From Candidatus Phyllobacterium onerii (lineage in GTDB: Bacteria > Pseudomonadota > Alphaproteobacteria > Rhizobiales > Rhizobiaceae), in assembly GCF_028331445.1 (NCBI RefSeq), contig NZ_JAQMHX010000006.1, positions 329,281 to 393,280 on the forward strand: a stretch of DNA of 64,000 nucleotides, read 5' to 3'. A program made the position numbers and the translations under genes. This document shows, in pieces, positions 1 through 8,468 of this stretch. The stretch's first letter is position 1, and every line of letters begins with the position of its first letter. The notes under the pieces are model-generated. The model did no database searches. It saw only the letters and a program-made list of their open reading frames with translations, and was not told the DNA's origin.

Positions 1-67
1 TGGACCAAATGTCCACTGCGCTCCGGGTCTCGAAAACCACATCAACTGACTCGCCAGGCTGAATTCT
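1..67. repeat. Edge fragment of intergenic repeat family B
   Basis: The first bases carry the right half of the family B element described at 27964-28068. They share the ctcgaaaaccacatcaactg-type segment and the trailing aggctgaattctca block. The left half lies outside the window. Just downstream, at 80-105, the 13-mer caggcaaatctat occurs twice in tandem before the ChaC-like gene. Confidence 0.6.
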
Positions 68-115
68 CAAACAGTCTCTCAGGCAAATCTATCAGGCAAA
101 TCTATCAGGACGGAT

Positions 116-634
116 ATGGGCGATTTTTGGGTCTTTGGCTATGGCTCTCTGATGTGGAAGCCAGGCTTTGCACATGTGGAGACCTTGCACGCCCGACTGC
201 ACGGCTATCGAAGGGCACTGTGCGTGCGTTCCTATGTGCATCGCGGAACGCCTGAGCGACCGGGCCTGGTCCTCGGCCTTGATCGCGGCGGATCCTGTCT
301 TGGAATGGCGTTTCGCGTCCCTGGCGATCTTGAGGACGAGGTTGTCGCCTATTTGCGAGAGCGCGAGCTGGTCACCAACGTCTATCTGGAGAGACGGCTC
401 GGAATAAGGCTCGAAGACGGGCGCAAGGTCGAGGCGCTGACCTATATCGTTGACCGCAACCATGTTCAGTATGCGGGCAGGCTTTCCGTTAGCGAAGCCG
501 CGACGGCTGTGCGCGGCTCAGTGGGTCAATCGGGCCGCAACGAAGACTATGTGCACAGTACGCTCGAGCACATGCACAAGATGAAGATCCGCGATCACTG
601 GATGGAGGCGGTCGTCGCGGCTGTAGACAGATAG
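116..634 (+). CDS. ChaC-type gamma-glutamylcyclotransferase
   Basis: This is a 172-residue cytosolic protein of the ChaC family, which cleaves gamma-glutamyl groups (glutathione in characterised members) to give 5-oxoproline. The family-defining glycine loop VFGYGSLMW lies at residues 6-14. A central RERELVTNVYL segment carries the expected catalytic glutamate, as in the E. coli protein. Length is slightly short for the family but both ends look complete. It converges on the tlpA-like gene with a gap of about 20 bp, and its upstream region contains repeat sequence. Substrate is inferred from the family. Confidence 0.9.
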   Translation: MGDFWVFGYGSLMWKPGFAHVETLHARLHGYRRALCVRSYVHRGTPERPGLVLGLDRGGSCLGMAFRVPGDLEDEVVAYLRERELVTNVYLERRLGIRLEDGRKVEALTYIVDRNHVQYAGRLSVSEAATAVRGSVGQSGRNEDYVHSTLEHMHKMKIRDHWMEAVVAAVDR

Positions 635-641
635 AGCCAAG

Positions 642-656
642 ACGGCTGGCCGTTTT
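642..656 (+). terminator. Weak hairpin plus T-run after the ChaC-like gene
   Basis: ACGG-ctgg-CCGT is followed directly by TTTTT, 8 bases after the ChaC-like stop codon. The stem is only four base pairs, so this is a weak candidate intrinsic terminator. It touches the end of the converging tlpA-like gene. Confidence 0.35.
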
Positions 657-1336
657 TACAACCCGGTCGCCGTATCGACAAAACGAGCGGCGTCATCGCT
701 GGACCAATCGGCCGGACCATTCATCGCGGCAATCTGGCAGCCTTCCTTGTCGACAAGCATCGTCACCGGGAGGCCGAAAGCGAGGTTCTTCCGCTTCAGA
801 TCGTTGAATACGCCCATCGATGGATCACGATAGAGCTGCAACGACTTGACGCCGATCTCGCTCAAGAACGCCTTCGGTTTCTCGTCGTCGCCCGTATCGA
901 TGTTGATGGTCACGACCTCGAAGTTGTCGCCTCCTTTTTTTGTTTCGAGCGCATCGAGGGCCGGCATTTCCTCGCGGCATGGCACGCACCATGTTGCCCA
1001 CAGATTGACGAGAAGCGTCTTGCCCTTGAAATCGCCGAGGCGGGCAGGCTTTCCATCGGGAGCAGTGAAAGTCAAAGCCGACATGGATTGAGGTGAGTCC
1101 GCGCCGCGCATGGCCGCAACGGCGCCGACGGCGGCGCCGTCTATCTTCTTGGCATCCGCGGTTTTCAAAGCGCATTGATCGGCGGACGGGTTTGTGCCGG
1201 CGACAATATTGCCAGAAGGCCGTTCCATCACGTATACCGCAACCGCACCGGCAAGAATGCCTGCGAGTGCTGCAGACAGGATGATCTTCCTGCTGTTGTC
1301 GCGTGGCGTTTTCTGCGTTTCGTTGCCGTCCGTCAT
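656..1336 (-). CDS. tlpA: TlpA-family thiol:disulfide interchange protein
   Basis: The protein is about 226 residues, membrane-anchored, with a thioredoxin fold facing the periplasm. One hydrophobic segment at about residues 18-37 is followed by an AhpC/TSA-Redoxin-type domain with the redox motif [13 protein letters not shown]. TlpA/CycY-like proteins reduce disulfides during cytochrome c or cytochrome oxidase maturation in rhizobia. I chose the ATG at 1336 (MTDGNE), preceded by an AAGAG ribosome site, over a GTG 21 bases upstream. It is divergent from argH with a gap of only 35 bp, the usual arrangement in this order. Role is inferred from the family. Confidence 0.9.
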   Translation of the reverse strand: MTDGNETQKTPRDNSRKIILSAALAGILAGAVAVYVMERPSGNIVAGTNPSADQCALKTADAKKIDGAAVGAVAAMRGADSPQSMSALTFTAPDGKPARLGDFKGKTLLVNLWATWCVPCREEMPALDALETKKGGDNFEVVTINIDTGDDEKPKAFLSEIGVKSLQLYRDPSMGVFNDLKRKNLAFGLPVTMLVDKEGCQIAAMNGPADWSSDDAARFVDTATGL

Positions 1337-1371
1337 TTTACTCTTTTCGCTTCTCACCCAAGGCGCTACCC

Positions 1372-2772
1372 ATGTCCGACAAGAAGAACAGCAATGAAAT
1401 GTGGGGAGGCCGTTTTGCCTCGGGTCCCGCCGCGATCATGGAAGAAATCAACGCTTCCATCGGCTTCGACCAGAAACTCTACGCCCAGGACATTCAAGGT
1501 TCGCTTGCCCATGCTGCCATGCTTGCGAAAACCGGCATAATAGCGGCGGACGATCACGACAAGATCGCAAAGGGCCTGAACACGATATTGTCAGAGATAG
1601 AAACGGGAAAATTCACGTTTTCGCGCAAGCTCGAAGACATCCACATGAATATCGAGTCGAGACTGGCTGAATTGATCGGCGCACCAGCGGGGCGGTTGCA
1701 TACGGCGCGCTCGCGCAATGATCAGGTCGCTGTCGATTTCCGCCTGTGGGTGAAGGTGGAGTTCGAGAGAACGGCGGTTGCGCTGAAGAAGCTGATCGAA
1801 GCGTTTCTGAAGCGTGCCGAGGAGCATGCAGCGACGTTGATGCCAGGCTTTACGCATCTGCAGACGGCGCAGCCCGTCACCTTCGGTCACCACTGCATGG
1901 CCTATGTCGAGATGTTCGGCCGCGATTTGAGCCGGGTCCGGGATGCCACCCTCCGCATGAACGAGTCGCCGCTGGGTGCTGCGGCGCTGGCCGGGACTGG
2001 TTTTCCGATCGACCGGCATATGACAGCCAAGGCGCTCGGCTTCCGTGAGCCGACCCGCAACTCCCTCGACAGTGTTTCGGATCGCGATTATGCGCTGGAG
2101 TTCCTCTCGACCGCCGCGATCACCGCGACGCACCTGTCGCGGCTGGCCGAAGAGATCGTCATCTGGTCGACGCCGCAGTTCGGGTTCGTGCGCCTGTCCG
2201 ACAGTTTCTCCACCGGCTCATCGATCATGCCGCAGAAGAAGAACCCCGACGCTGCCGAACTTGTGCGCGCCAAGACAGGGCGTATCACAGGCTCGCTGGT
2301 CGGTCTCCTGACGGTGATGAAAGGCCTGCCGCTGACCTATTCCAAGGATATGCAGGAAGACAAGGAAGCTGTCTTCGATGCAGCCGAGACGCTGGAATTA
2401 TGCATTGCCGCGATGACCGGCATGGTTGGCGACATGACCATCAACACCGCCGCAATGAAAAAAGCGGCCGGTTCCGGTTATTCCACTGCGACCGATCTTG
2501 CCGATTGGCTCGTGCGCGAACTCGGCCTGCCTTTCCGCGAGGCCCATCACGTCACCGGACGCGCAGTCGCACTGGCGGAACAGAAGAAAGCCGAGCTCGG
2601 CAAGCTGTCGCTGGAGGATCTGCAGGCGATACACCCCGGCATCACCGATGCGGTGTTCGGTTATCTGACCGTCGACAAATCGGTGCGCAGCCGCAAATCC
2701 TATGGCGGTACGGCACCGGGTGAGGTACGCCGCCAGATCAAATTCTGGCAAAAGCGTATCGCAAAGCTCTAA
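1372..2772 (+). CDS. argH: Argininosuccinate lyase
   Basis: ArgH splits argininosuccinate into arginine and fumarate, the last step of arginine synthesis. The 466-residue product has the usual length, starting [15 protein letters not shown]. The fumarase/aspartase superfamily signature [12 protein letters not shown] lies near residues 282-293, and the [10 protein letters not shown] segment forms part of the active site. An in-frame upstream start at 1303 would add 23 residues overlapping the divergent tlpA gene and is less likely. A small lipoprotein gene and lysA follow in the same direction, a conserved alphaproteobacterial cluster. The argJ gene lies elsewhere in this window at 40.7 kb. 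Confidence 0.97.
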   Translation: MSDKKNSNEMWGGRFASGPAAIMEEINASIGFDQKLYAQDIQGSLAHAAMLAKTGIIAADDHDKIAKGLNTILSEIETGKFTFSRKLEDIHMNIESRLAELIGAPAGRLHTARSRNDQVAVDFRLWVKVEFERTAVALKKLIEAFLKRAEEHAATLMPGFTHLQTAQPVTFGHHCMAYVEMFGRDLSRVRDATLRMNESPLGAAALAGTGFPIDRHMTAKALGFREPTRNSLDSVSDRDYALEFLSTAAITATHLSRLAEEIVIWSTPQFGFVRLSDSFSTGSSIMPQKKNPDAAELVRAKTGRITGSLVGLLTVMKGLPLTYSKDMQEDKEAVFDAAETLELCIAAMTGMVGDMTINTAAMKKAAGSGYSTATDLADWLVRELGLPFREAHHVTGRAVALAEQKKAELGKLSLEDLQAIHPGITDAVFGYLTVDKSVRSRKSYGGTAPGEVRRQIKFWQKRIAKL

Positions 2773-2851
2773 AACAATATTGGCTGGTGATGGGGGTGCA
2801 AAGCGCGCCCTCATACGCTAGACAGAGTAAACGCCATTCGGGATCAAACTT

Positions 2852-3037
2852 ATGACGAGCCGTTCTTTTTTGACGACAATACTGATGTCGATTGCAATTT
2901 TAAGCGCTGTTTCGGCTTGCGGCCGAAAGGGCGATCCTGAACTGCCGCCGGCTTCCGTAACGACGATGCCCGGCGAGCCGAAGACGGAAAAACCGCCGGT
3001 TCAGGACAAGCGTTTCATCCTCGACCCGTTGATCTAG
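2852..3037 (+). CDS. lptM: Small lipoprotein, LptM/YifL-like
   Basis: This 61-residue protein has a type II signal peptide: a hydrophobic run (FLTTILMSIAILSAVSA) ends in a lipobox before Cys23. The mature N-terminus CGRKGDPELPP matches the CGxKGPxxxP pattern of the LptM/YifL family. In E. coli LptM assists assembly of the LptDE lipopolysaccharide translocon in the outer membrane. Its place directly before lysA is conserved across Proteobacteria. Many annotations call it only 'lipoprotein', and the Lpt role in this lineage is inferred. Confidence 0.8.
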   Translation: MTSRSFLTTILMSIAILSAVSACGRKGDPELPPASVTTMPGEPKTEKPPVQDKRFILDPLI

Positions 3038-3046
3038 GCGTTTTGC

Positions 3047-4312
3047 GTGAATCATTTCGACTATAAAGACGGCGTTCTCCATGCCGAGGGCGTCAGCATT
3101 CCCGATATCGCCAAGGCGGTCGGAACGCCTTTCTATTGCTATTCCACCGCGACAATCGAGCGGCATTTCAAGGTCTTCTCGGCGGCATTCGCCGATATGG
3201 ATACGCTCGTCGCCTACGCGCTCAAGGCCAATTCCAATCAGGCCGTCCTGAAGACGCTGGCTCGCCTCGGTTCAGGCGCCGACGTGGTCTCCGAGGGCGA
3301 GATGCGCCGCGCTCTCGCTGCAGGCATCCCGGCCAACAAGATCGTTTTTTCCGGCGTCGGCAAGAAGCCTAGCGAAATGGATTATGCGCTGGCTGCCGGA
3401 ATCCATTGTTTCAACGTCGAATCCGAACCGGAGCTGGAAATACTCTCCGGGCGCGCGGTTGCTGCCGGCAAGATTGCGCCGGTGTCGCTGCGCATAAACC
3501 CGGATGTGGACGCCAAGACGCACAAGAAGATTTCCACGGGCAAATCCGAAAACAAGTTCGGCATTCCGCTTGCAAAGGCCAGCACGATCTATGCGCATGC
3601 CGCCAAGCTGCCCGGCCTCAGGGTCACCGGCATCGACATGCATATCGGCAGCCAGATCACCGATCTCGAGCCGTTCGACAATGCCTTCAGGCTACTGGCG
3701 CAGCTGGTGGCGCAGCTCCAGGCAGACGGTCACGATATCAAGCATGTCGATCTCGGCGGGGGCTTGGGCATTCCCTATCATTTCGACAACAATCCACCAC
3801 CGCTGCCCGATGCCTATGCGCAAATCGTGCAAAAACATATCAAGCCTCTGGGCCTGAAGACCATTTTCGAGCCGGGCCGTCTCATCGTCGGCAATGCCGG
3901 TATTTTGGTCAGCGAGGTGATTTATCTCAAGGAAGGCGATGCGCGGAATTTCATCATCGTCGATGCGGCCATGAACGATCTTATCCGTCCGACGCTTTAC
4001 GACGCCTTTCATATCATCCGTCCGGTCAAGGAACCTGCGGCCAACGATCCGCGTATTCGCGGCGATGTCGTCGGTCCCGTTTGCGAAACCGGCGATTATC
4101 TTGGCCTCGATCGTGATCTGCCGCGTCCCGCTCCGGGCGATCTCATCGCCATTGGAACGGCAGGCGCTTACGGCGCCGTACAGGCCGGCACCTACAACAC
4201 GCGTCTGCTGGTTCCAGAGGTTCTGGTCAACGGCGACCGGTTCCATGTGGTGCGGCCCAGGACGAGCTATGACGAGCTAATCGGCTTGGATTCGGTGCCA
4301 GACTGGCTATAG
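3047..4312 (+). CDS. lysA: Diaminopimelate decarboxylase
   Basis: LysA is the PLP enzyme that decarboxylates meso-diaminopimelate to L-lysine. The 421-residue protein starts at a GTG 9 bases after the small lipoprotein stop. The PLP lysine is Lys60 in AYALKANSN. Phosphate-binding and substrate motifs follow: HIGSQI, GGGLGIPY, EPGRLIVGNAG and GPVCETGDY, the last with the catalytic cysteine of the dimer partner. It is the third gene of an argH-lipoprotein-lysA run and is followed by an inverted pair of family A repeats. Confidence 0.97.
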   Translation: MNHFDYKDGVLHAEGVSIPDIAKAVGTPFYCYSTATIERHFKVFSAAFADMDTLVAYALKANSNQAVLKTLARLGSGADVVSEGEMRRALAAGIPANKIVFSGVGKKPSEMDYALAAGIHCFNVESEPELEILSGRAVAAGKIAPVSLRINPDVDAKTHKKISTGKSENKFGIPLAKASTIYAHAAKLPGLRVTGIDMHIGSQITDLEPFDNAFRLLAQLVAQLQADGHDIKHVDLGGGLGIPYHFDNNPPPLPDAYAQIVQKHIKPLGLKTIFEPGRLIVGNAGILVSEVIYLKEGDARNFIIVDAAMNDLIRPTLYDAFHIIRPVKEPAANDPRIRGDVVGPVCETGDYLGLDRDLPRPAPGDLIAIGTAGAYGAVQAGTYNTRLLVPEVLVNGDRFHVVRPRTSYDELIGLDSVPDWL

Positions 4313-4327
4313 CAGTCCTAAGAAAGA

Positions 4328-4373
4328 CCCCTCCCTGCTGCTACGCAGCCTCCCTCCCCACAAGGGGGAGGGT
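4328..4373. repeat. Family A palindromic repeat, copy 1 (left arm of pair)
   Basis: The element consists of ccctccct, a small hairpin GCTGC-tac-GCAGC, and an 8-bp stem-loop built on CCCTCCCC/GGGGAGGG. It lies 15 bp after the lysA stop and faces copy 2 in inverted orientation. Confidence 0.85.
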
Positions 4374-4435
4374 AGGACCGTCGCACCCTTGATGTACGTA
4401 CATGCAAATCTCCGGGATGTATGAGCTAGCGCCTG

Positions 4436-4481
4436 ACCCTCCCCCTTGTGGGGAGGGACGGAGCGAAGCGACGGGGAGGGG
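4436..4481. repeat. Family A palindromic repeat, copy 2 (inverted partner)
   Basis: This is the inverted copy of the element at 4328-4373, separated from it by about 62 bp. The variable inner hairpin reads GGAGC-gaa-GCGAC, which pairs poorly, unlike the other copies. Nothing else is recognised in the gap between lysA and the next gene. Confidence 0.85.
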
Positions 4482-4601
4482 CATCTTGCTCCTCTACACA
4501 AAACTATGATCGCATTTTTACCCCAAGGCCTCGCCTTTGCCACGATGAATGGTATTGTTCTATGATGCCAGCACCGTCGATGCCGGCAAGATGGAGTGTG
4601 T

Positions 4602-7172
4602 ATGACCGATCAACACCCCGACAAACGGGACGCTGAAAGGTTCACGTTCGATATTTTCAAAAGTATCGATCGCCTCCGTTTGTCTACATGGTTGACTGTT
4701 GTGTTCGAACGCCTGTGGCCGCTGGTACTGCCGCTGCTGCTTTCGGTTGCCGTTTTCCTGTGCCTGTCCTGGTTCGGTATTTTCCGGATAGTTCCGGATC
4801 CGTTGCGACTGGCACTGCTCGGGCTTTTTGTTCTCTCTCTGCCTCTCTGCCTCTATCTCCTGCTGAGATTCCGCCTCCCCAATCACTCGGAAATCAGCCA
4901 GCGGCTGGAAAGCGTCAACACGCTCGATCACCAGCCGATCACCATCCAGTCGGAAGAGCTCGTCAACAAGAGCATCGATCCGTTTGCTCAGGCGCTGTGG
5001 GACGAACATCGCAAGCGCATGGCCGAGCGCATCCAGCATTTGAAGAGCGGCCTGCCGCAAACCCGTATTCCGGAACGCGATCCCTGGGCGTTACGCGGCA
5101 TTGTCGGCCTACTTCTCGTCGTCGCCTTTGCCTTTTCCGGTGGGCCGCTCGGCGGCCGCATCAACGATGCATTCCGCAGTCATAGCAAGAGCGAAGCCAT
5201 TCCCCCCCGTATCGACGCCTGGGTAACGCCTCCACGCTATACCGGACGTGCGCCGCTCTTCCTGACAGCGGCAGCCAATACGGAAGAAAAACAGTTCACC
5301 ATTCCGCAGGACAGCACGCTTATCGTTCGCATCATCGGCGGCAGCGGATCGGAGAAGGTTACCCAGACGTCGATGGACGGCGAGGCAACAGACATTGCGG
5401 CGAAAGACCAAGGCAAGCCCGAAGACAATCCAGCGACCGCCAAAGCCCGGCCGCGTAATTTCGAACTACCGATCGGTGCCAACAGCACGGTTAGCCTGTC
5501 AGATGATGGTAACCCGCTTGCCGAATGGGCGTTTTCAATAACGCCCGACCAGCCGCCGTCCATCCGTTTCACCAAGGATCCTTCCAGTGCCGCGAATGGC
5601 ACGATGGAGGTTTCCTACGAAATCAAGGATGATTACGGCGCATCGAGCGCGGTAGCGCAAATCGAGCAGGCATTGCCTGCCGACAAGGATGCGCGACCGC
5701 TCTTCAAGGCGCCCGACCTGCCTCTGGCTCTGCCGCGGCGCGGCGATCAGCCCAAGGAAACCACGACCACCAAGGATCTCACCGAGCATCCATGGGCTGG
5801 TTCCGAAATTCGGATGACCCTGGTCGCAACCGACGATGCGAAACAGGAAGCCAGAAGCGAGACCAAGACGTTCGTCATGCCCGAACGCCCCTTCGCCAAC
5901 CCGCTGGCCAAGGCTGTCGTGGAACAGCGTCGCATGCTGGCGCTCAACGCCAATGCCAAGCCGCAAGTGCTCGATATGCTGGATGCAATCACCATCTGGC
6001 CGGAAGAGACCATCAAAAACGCATCTCATTACCTCGCTTTGCGCAGCGTACGCTCGCGGCTCAATCTGGCGCGCAGCGACGACCAGTTGCGCGACGTCGT
6101 CGCCTATATGTGGCAAGTCGCGCGCGGCATCGAAGACGGCGCCCTTTCGGACGCCGAGCGACGCCTGCGTCAGGCACAGGAGGCCTTGAAGCAAGCGATC
6201 GAACAGGGTGCAAGCCAGGAAGAAATCGAAAAGCGCATGAAAGAATTGCGCAGCGCCATGAACGAATATCTGCGTGAATTTGCCCAGAAAGCCCAGAAAA
6301 ACCCGAATATGGCTCAAATGCCTAATCCTAACGCGATGGAACTGCGGCAGGAGGATATAAACCGCATGCTCGACCGCATCGAGGATCTGGCCAAGCAGGG
6401 ATCGAAGGATCAGGCGCAGCAACTGCTTTCCGAACTCGAAAACATGATGAACAATCTGCAGATGGGCCAGCAGCAGCAAAACCAGCAGGGCCAGCAAGGC
6501 CAGATGCGACAGCAGATGGATAAGCTGGGCGAATTGATGCGGCGCCAGCAGGAGATGATGAACCAGACCAACCGGCTTGAGCAGCAGCGTCAGAATGGCA
6601 TGCAGCAGGACCAGGGCCAGAGCCAGCAGGGTCAAAATGGCCAGGAAGGGCAGCAAGGCCAGATGTCCGAAGAGGATATCGCCAAGGCGCTGCGCGGCCT
6701 GCAGGAAGGCCAGGGCAAGCTGCAGTCTGATCTCGAGCAAATGATGAAGGATTTGAAGGGGCTCGGCATCAATCCCGGTGAAGGGTTCGGCGATGCCAAC
6801 AAGTCCATGGGCCAGGCAGGAAAGGCGCTGGGCGATGCGGATGGCGGCCAGGCGGTTGACCGGCAGAGCAATGCGCTCGATGCCTTGCGCCGCGGCGGGC
6901 AGGACATGATGAAACAGATGCAACAGGCCATGGGTCAGGAAGGCCAGACCGGCGGGCCCAATGGACAGCAGCAACAAAATGGCAGGCTCGATCCCTTGGG
7001 ACGGCAACGGTCCAGGGGAGATTTCTTCGACGACTCCAAGAATATCGTCCCCAAAGACCTGGATATTCAGCGGGCACGCGAAATCCTGGACGAAATCCGC
7101 AAGCGCCTCGGCAATGCGCTGAGCCCTCAGATGGAAAAAGACTATCTGGAGAGATTGCTGAAGTTTGATTGA
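4602..7172 (+). CDS. TIGR02302 / DUF4175 family membrane protein
   Basis: This large alphaproteobacterial protein (about 856 residues) of unknown function belongs to the TIGR02302 family. Two hydrophobic segments near residues 30-80 form a hairpin, and a third lies near residue 165 (GIVGLLLVVAFAFSGGPLGG). A long periplasmic-type region follows. From about residue 500 the sequence becomes charged and helical, then strikingly rich in Gln, Met and Gly (QMGQQQQNQQGQQG and similar) to about residue 800. A conserved C-terminus ends near LERLLKFD. The ATG at 4602 is preferred to a GTG two codons earlier. A family A repeat with a T-run follows the stop. Confidence 0.85.
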   Translation: MTDQHPDKRDAERFTFDIFKSIDRLRLSTWLTVVFERLWPLVLPLLLSVAVFLCLSWFGIFRIVPDPLRLALLGLFVLSLPLCLYLLLRFRLPNHSEISQRLESVNTLDHQPITIQSEELVNKSIDPFAQALWDEHRKRMAERIQHLKSGLPQTRIPERDPWALRGIVGLLLVVAFAFSGGPLGGRINDAFRSHSKSEAIPPRIDAWVTPPRYTGRAPLFLTAAANTEEKQFTIPQDSTLIVRIIGGSGSEKVTQTSMDGEATDIAAKDQGKPEDNPATAKARPRNFELPIGANSTVSLSDDGNPLAEWAFSITPDQPPSIRFTKDPSSAANGTMEVSYEIKDDYGASSAVAQIEQALPADKDARPLFKAPDLPLALPRRGDQPKETTTTKDLTEHPWAGSEIRMTLVATDDAKQEARSETKTFVMPERPFANPLAKAVVEQRRMLALNANAKPQVLDMLDAITIWPEETIKNASHYLALRSVRSRLNLARSDDQLRDVVAYMWQVARGIEDGALSDAERRLRQAQEALKQAIEQGASQEEIEKRMKELRSAMNEYLREFAQKAQKNPNMAQMPNPNAMELRQEDINRMLDRIEDLAKQGSKDQAQQLLSELENMMNNLQMGQQQQNQQGQQGQMRQQMDKLGELMRRQQEMMNQTNRLEQQRQNGMQQDQGQSQQGQNGQEGQQGQMSEEDIAKALRGLQEGQGKLQSDLEQMMKDLKGLGINPGEGFGDANKSMGQAGKALGDADGGQAVDRQSNALDALRRGGQDMMKQMQQAMGQEGQTGGPNGQQQQNGRLDPLGRQRSRGDFFDDSKNIVPKDLDIQRAREILDEIRKRLGNALSPQMEKDYLERLLKFD

Positions 7173-7203
7173 ATTTAGCGCAGTTGCATAAGGTTTGGCG
7201 CCA

Positions 7204-7252
7204 TACCCTCCCCCTTGTGGGGAGGGAAGCTGCGAAGCAGCAGGGAGGGGCT
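7204..7252. repeat. Family A palindromic repeat, copy 3, with T-run
   Basis: This copy comprises CCCTCCCC-cttgt-GGGGAGGG, then GCTGC-gaa-GCAGC, then gggagggg. It is followed at once by cttttttt, so it probably also acts as an intrinsic terminator for the gene ending at 7172. It is inverted relative to copy 4. Confidence 0.85.
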
Positions 7253-7274
7253 TTTTTTATAGCAGCAAGCAAGA

Positions 7275-7322
7275 CCCCTCCCCGAACCTGCGGTTCGTCC
7301 CTCCCCACAAGGGGGAGGGTAG
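7275..7322. repeat. Family A palindromic repeat, copy 4 (inverted partner)
   Basis: This copy is inverted relative to 7204-7252, with about 22 bp between them. The inner hairpin is GAACC-tgc-GGTTC: every base of the arm differs from the GCTGC/GCAGC version but pairing is perfect. It abuts the 3' end of hpt. Confidence 0.85.
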
Positions 7323-7332
7323 GGACGTCGAG

Positions 7333-7869
7333 CTAATCCGCGACCACACCCACATAGGGCAGTTGCCGGAACGAATGGCCAACGTCCATGCCGTATCCCA
7401 CAACGAAATAATCCGGGCATTCGAAACCTTTGAAATCGGCTTCGATATCGGTCTTGCGCTTGACGCTCTTGTCGAGCAGCACCGCGATGGAAACGCTGCG
7501 CGCGCCGCGTTCCAGCATGAGTTCCCGGGTGAATTTCAGCGTTTTTCCGGATTCGAGAATATCGTCGATCAAAAGCACGTCGCGGCCATGCACATCGCTG
7601 TCGATATCGCGAAGCAAGCGCACTTCGGTGCTTTCCGTGCCCTTGCCATAGCTCGATACCGTTATGAACTCCACGTCCGGTTCCGCTCCCGCATCGTGCA
7701 TGGCGCGGATGAGGTCTGCGGCGAAGATGAAAGATCCCTTGAGGATCGAGATCACCAGCAAGTTTTCGAAATTGCGGGCGACGATCGCCTTGGCAAGTTC
7801 GAGGTTCCGCTCCGCGATCGTCTCGGCGCTGAAAAGGACCTCGATAGTTTTTCCACCGACCTTTGGCAT
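7333..7869 (-). CDS. hpt: Hypoxanthine phosphoribosyltransferase
   Basis: Hpt converts hypoxanthine (and often guanine) plus PRPP to the nucleotide, salvaging purines in the cytosol. The 178-residue protein has the full family length. The PRPP-binding loop VLLIDDILESGKTL and the upstream ILKGSFIFAADLIRA segment are both present. It begins MPKVGGKTIEVLF. It is transcribed leftward toward the TIGR02302 gene, and a short membrane-protein gene lies upstream on the same strand, 58 bp away. Confidence 0.95.
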   Translation of the reverse strand: MPKVGGKTIEVLFSAETIAERNLELAKAIVARNFENLLVISILKGSFIFAADLIRAMHDAGAEPDVEFITVSSYGKGTESTEVRLLRDIDSDVHGRDVLLIDDILESGKTLKFTRELMLERGARSVSIAVLLDKSVKRKTDIEADFKGFECPDYFVVGYGMDVGHSFRQLPYVGVVAD

Positions 7870-7927
7870 GCAGTTTTTTTCCGGTTAACGATATGCAACT
7901 GCTATAGCCCGATCGCCGCCTGGAAAT

Positions 7928-8314
7928 CTAGCGCGCCTGTTCGTTCTTGTGCCCGACTGAACCCGTGGTCAGCATCGGATCGTCGGCGGGCGATGTTCCG
8001 GACAATAAGGTATGGCCGCCGGTTATCCAGAAGACCGAGACGGCAACCAACGCGACGACAAGCCAATAGCCGAAGCCCGGCCCCTTCAGTTCCGCGCTTT
8101 CGCGCGCATGCAATATCGTCATCGCTTCATCGCTGGGCAACAGGCGTTGCCATGTCTCAGCCCCAGCCCCGGCCTCCTTGGTCATAGGGCGGCGGGCCAG
8201 TGTCTCGAAACCAACATCCTCCGCACCACCTTTGTCGATGGAAGGGACAGCATTCAAACTCAGATTATCTTTAGGTTCCATTGTATCGATCTTTGCAAAA
8301 TACGGTTTTGGCAT
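7928..8314 (-). CDS. Hypothetical single-span membrane protein
   Basis: I do not recognise this 128-residue protein. Its first 80 residues are hydrophilic and probably disordered. One transmembrane segment follows at about residues 82-102 (YWLVVALVAVSVFWI), then a short Gly/Ser/Thr tail. An alternative start MEPKDN lies 11 codons in. It is divergent from ftsE with about 155 bp between. Many relatives place a zinc-ribbon (MJ0042-type) protein at this position, but no cysteine motif is present here. A link to FtsEX or division is only suggested by position. Confidence 0.65.
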   Translation of the reverse strand: MPKPYFAKIDTMEPKDNLSLNAVPSIDKGGAEDVGFETLARRPMTKEAGAGAETWQRLLPSDEAMTILHARESAELKGPGFGYWLVVALVAVSVFWITGGHTLLSGTSPADDPMLTTGSVGHKNEQAR

Positions 8315-8468
8315 CGTCTGCCCTCATGCAGACAATTTTTTCCGAATCATGGGGCAGCCTATCCCACAAAAATTAATGTTTTGGCCGATGCCTGGCTGCG
8401 TTTGATGGGTGGCCAAATCCGTCCGCACAAAATAGAACACGCATGGACACGAGATTGGAAATGTACGC

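Noticed and set aside
80..105. Two tandem copies of caggcaaatctat
   Set aside because: Only two 13-bp units are present, too few to call a CRISPR or functional array. It is probably a chance or slippage duplication.
5535..7007. 490-codon open frame antisense to the TIGR02302 gene
   Set aside because: It is a Leu/His-rich translation of the complement of a Gln-rich coding region, with no domain. The sense gene is clearly real.
7195..8187. 330-codon plus-strand frame across hpt
   Set aside because: It starts inside family A repeats and is antisense to hpt and the next gene. It has no domain.
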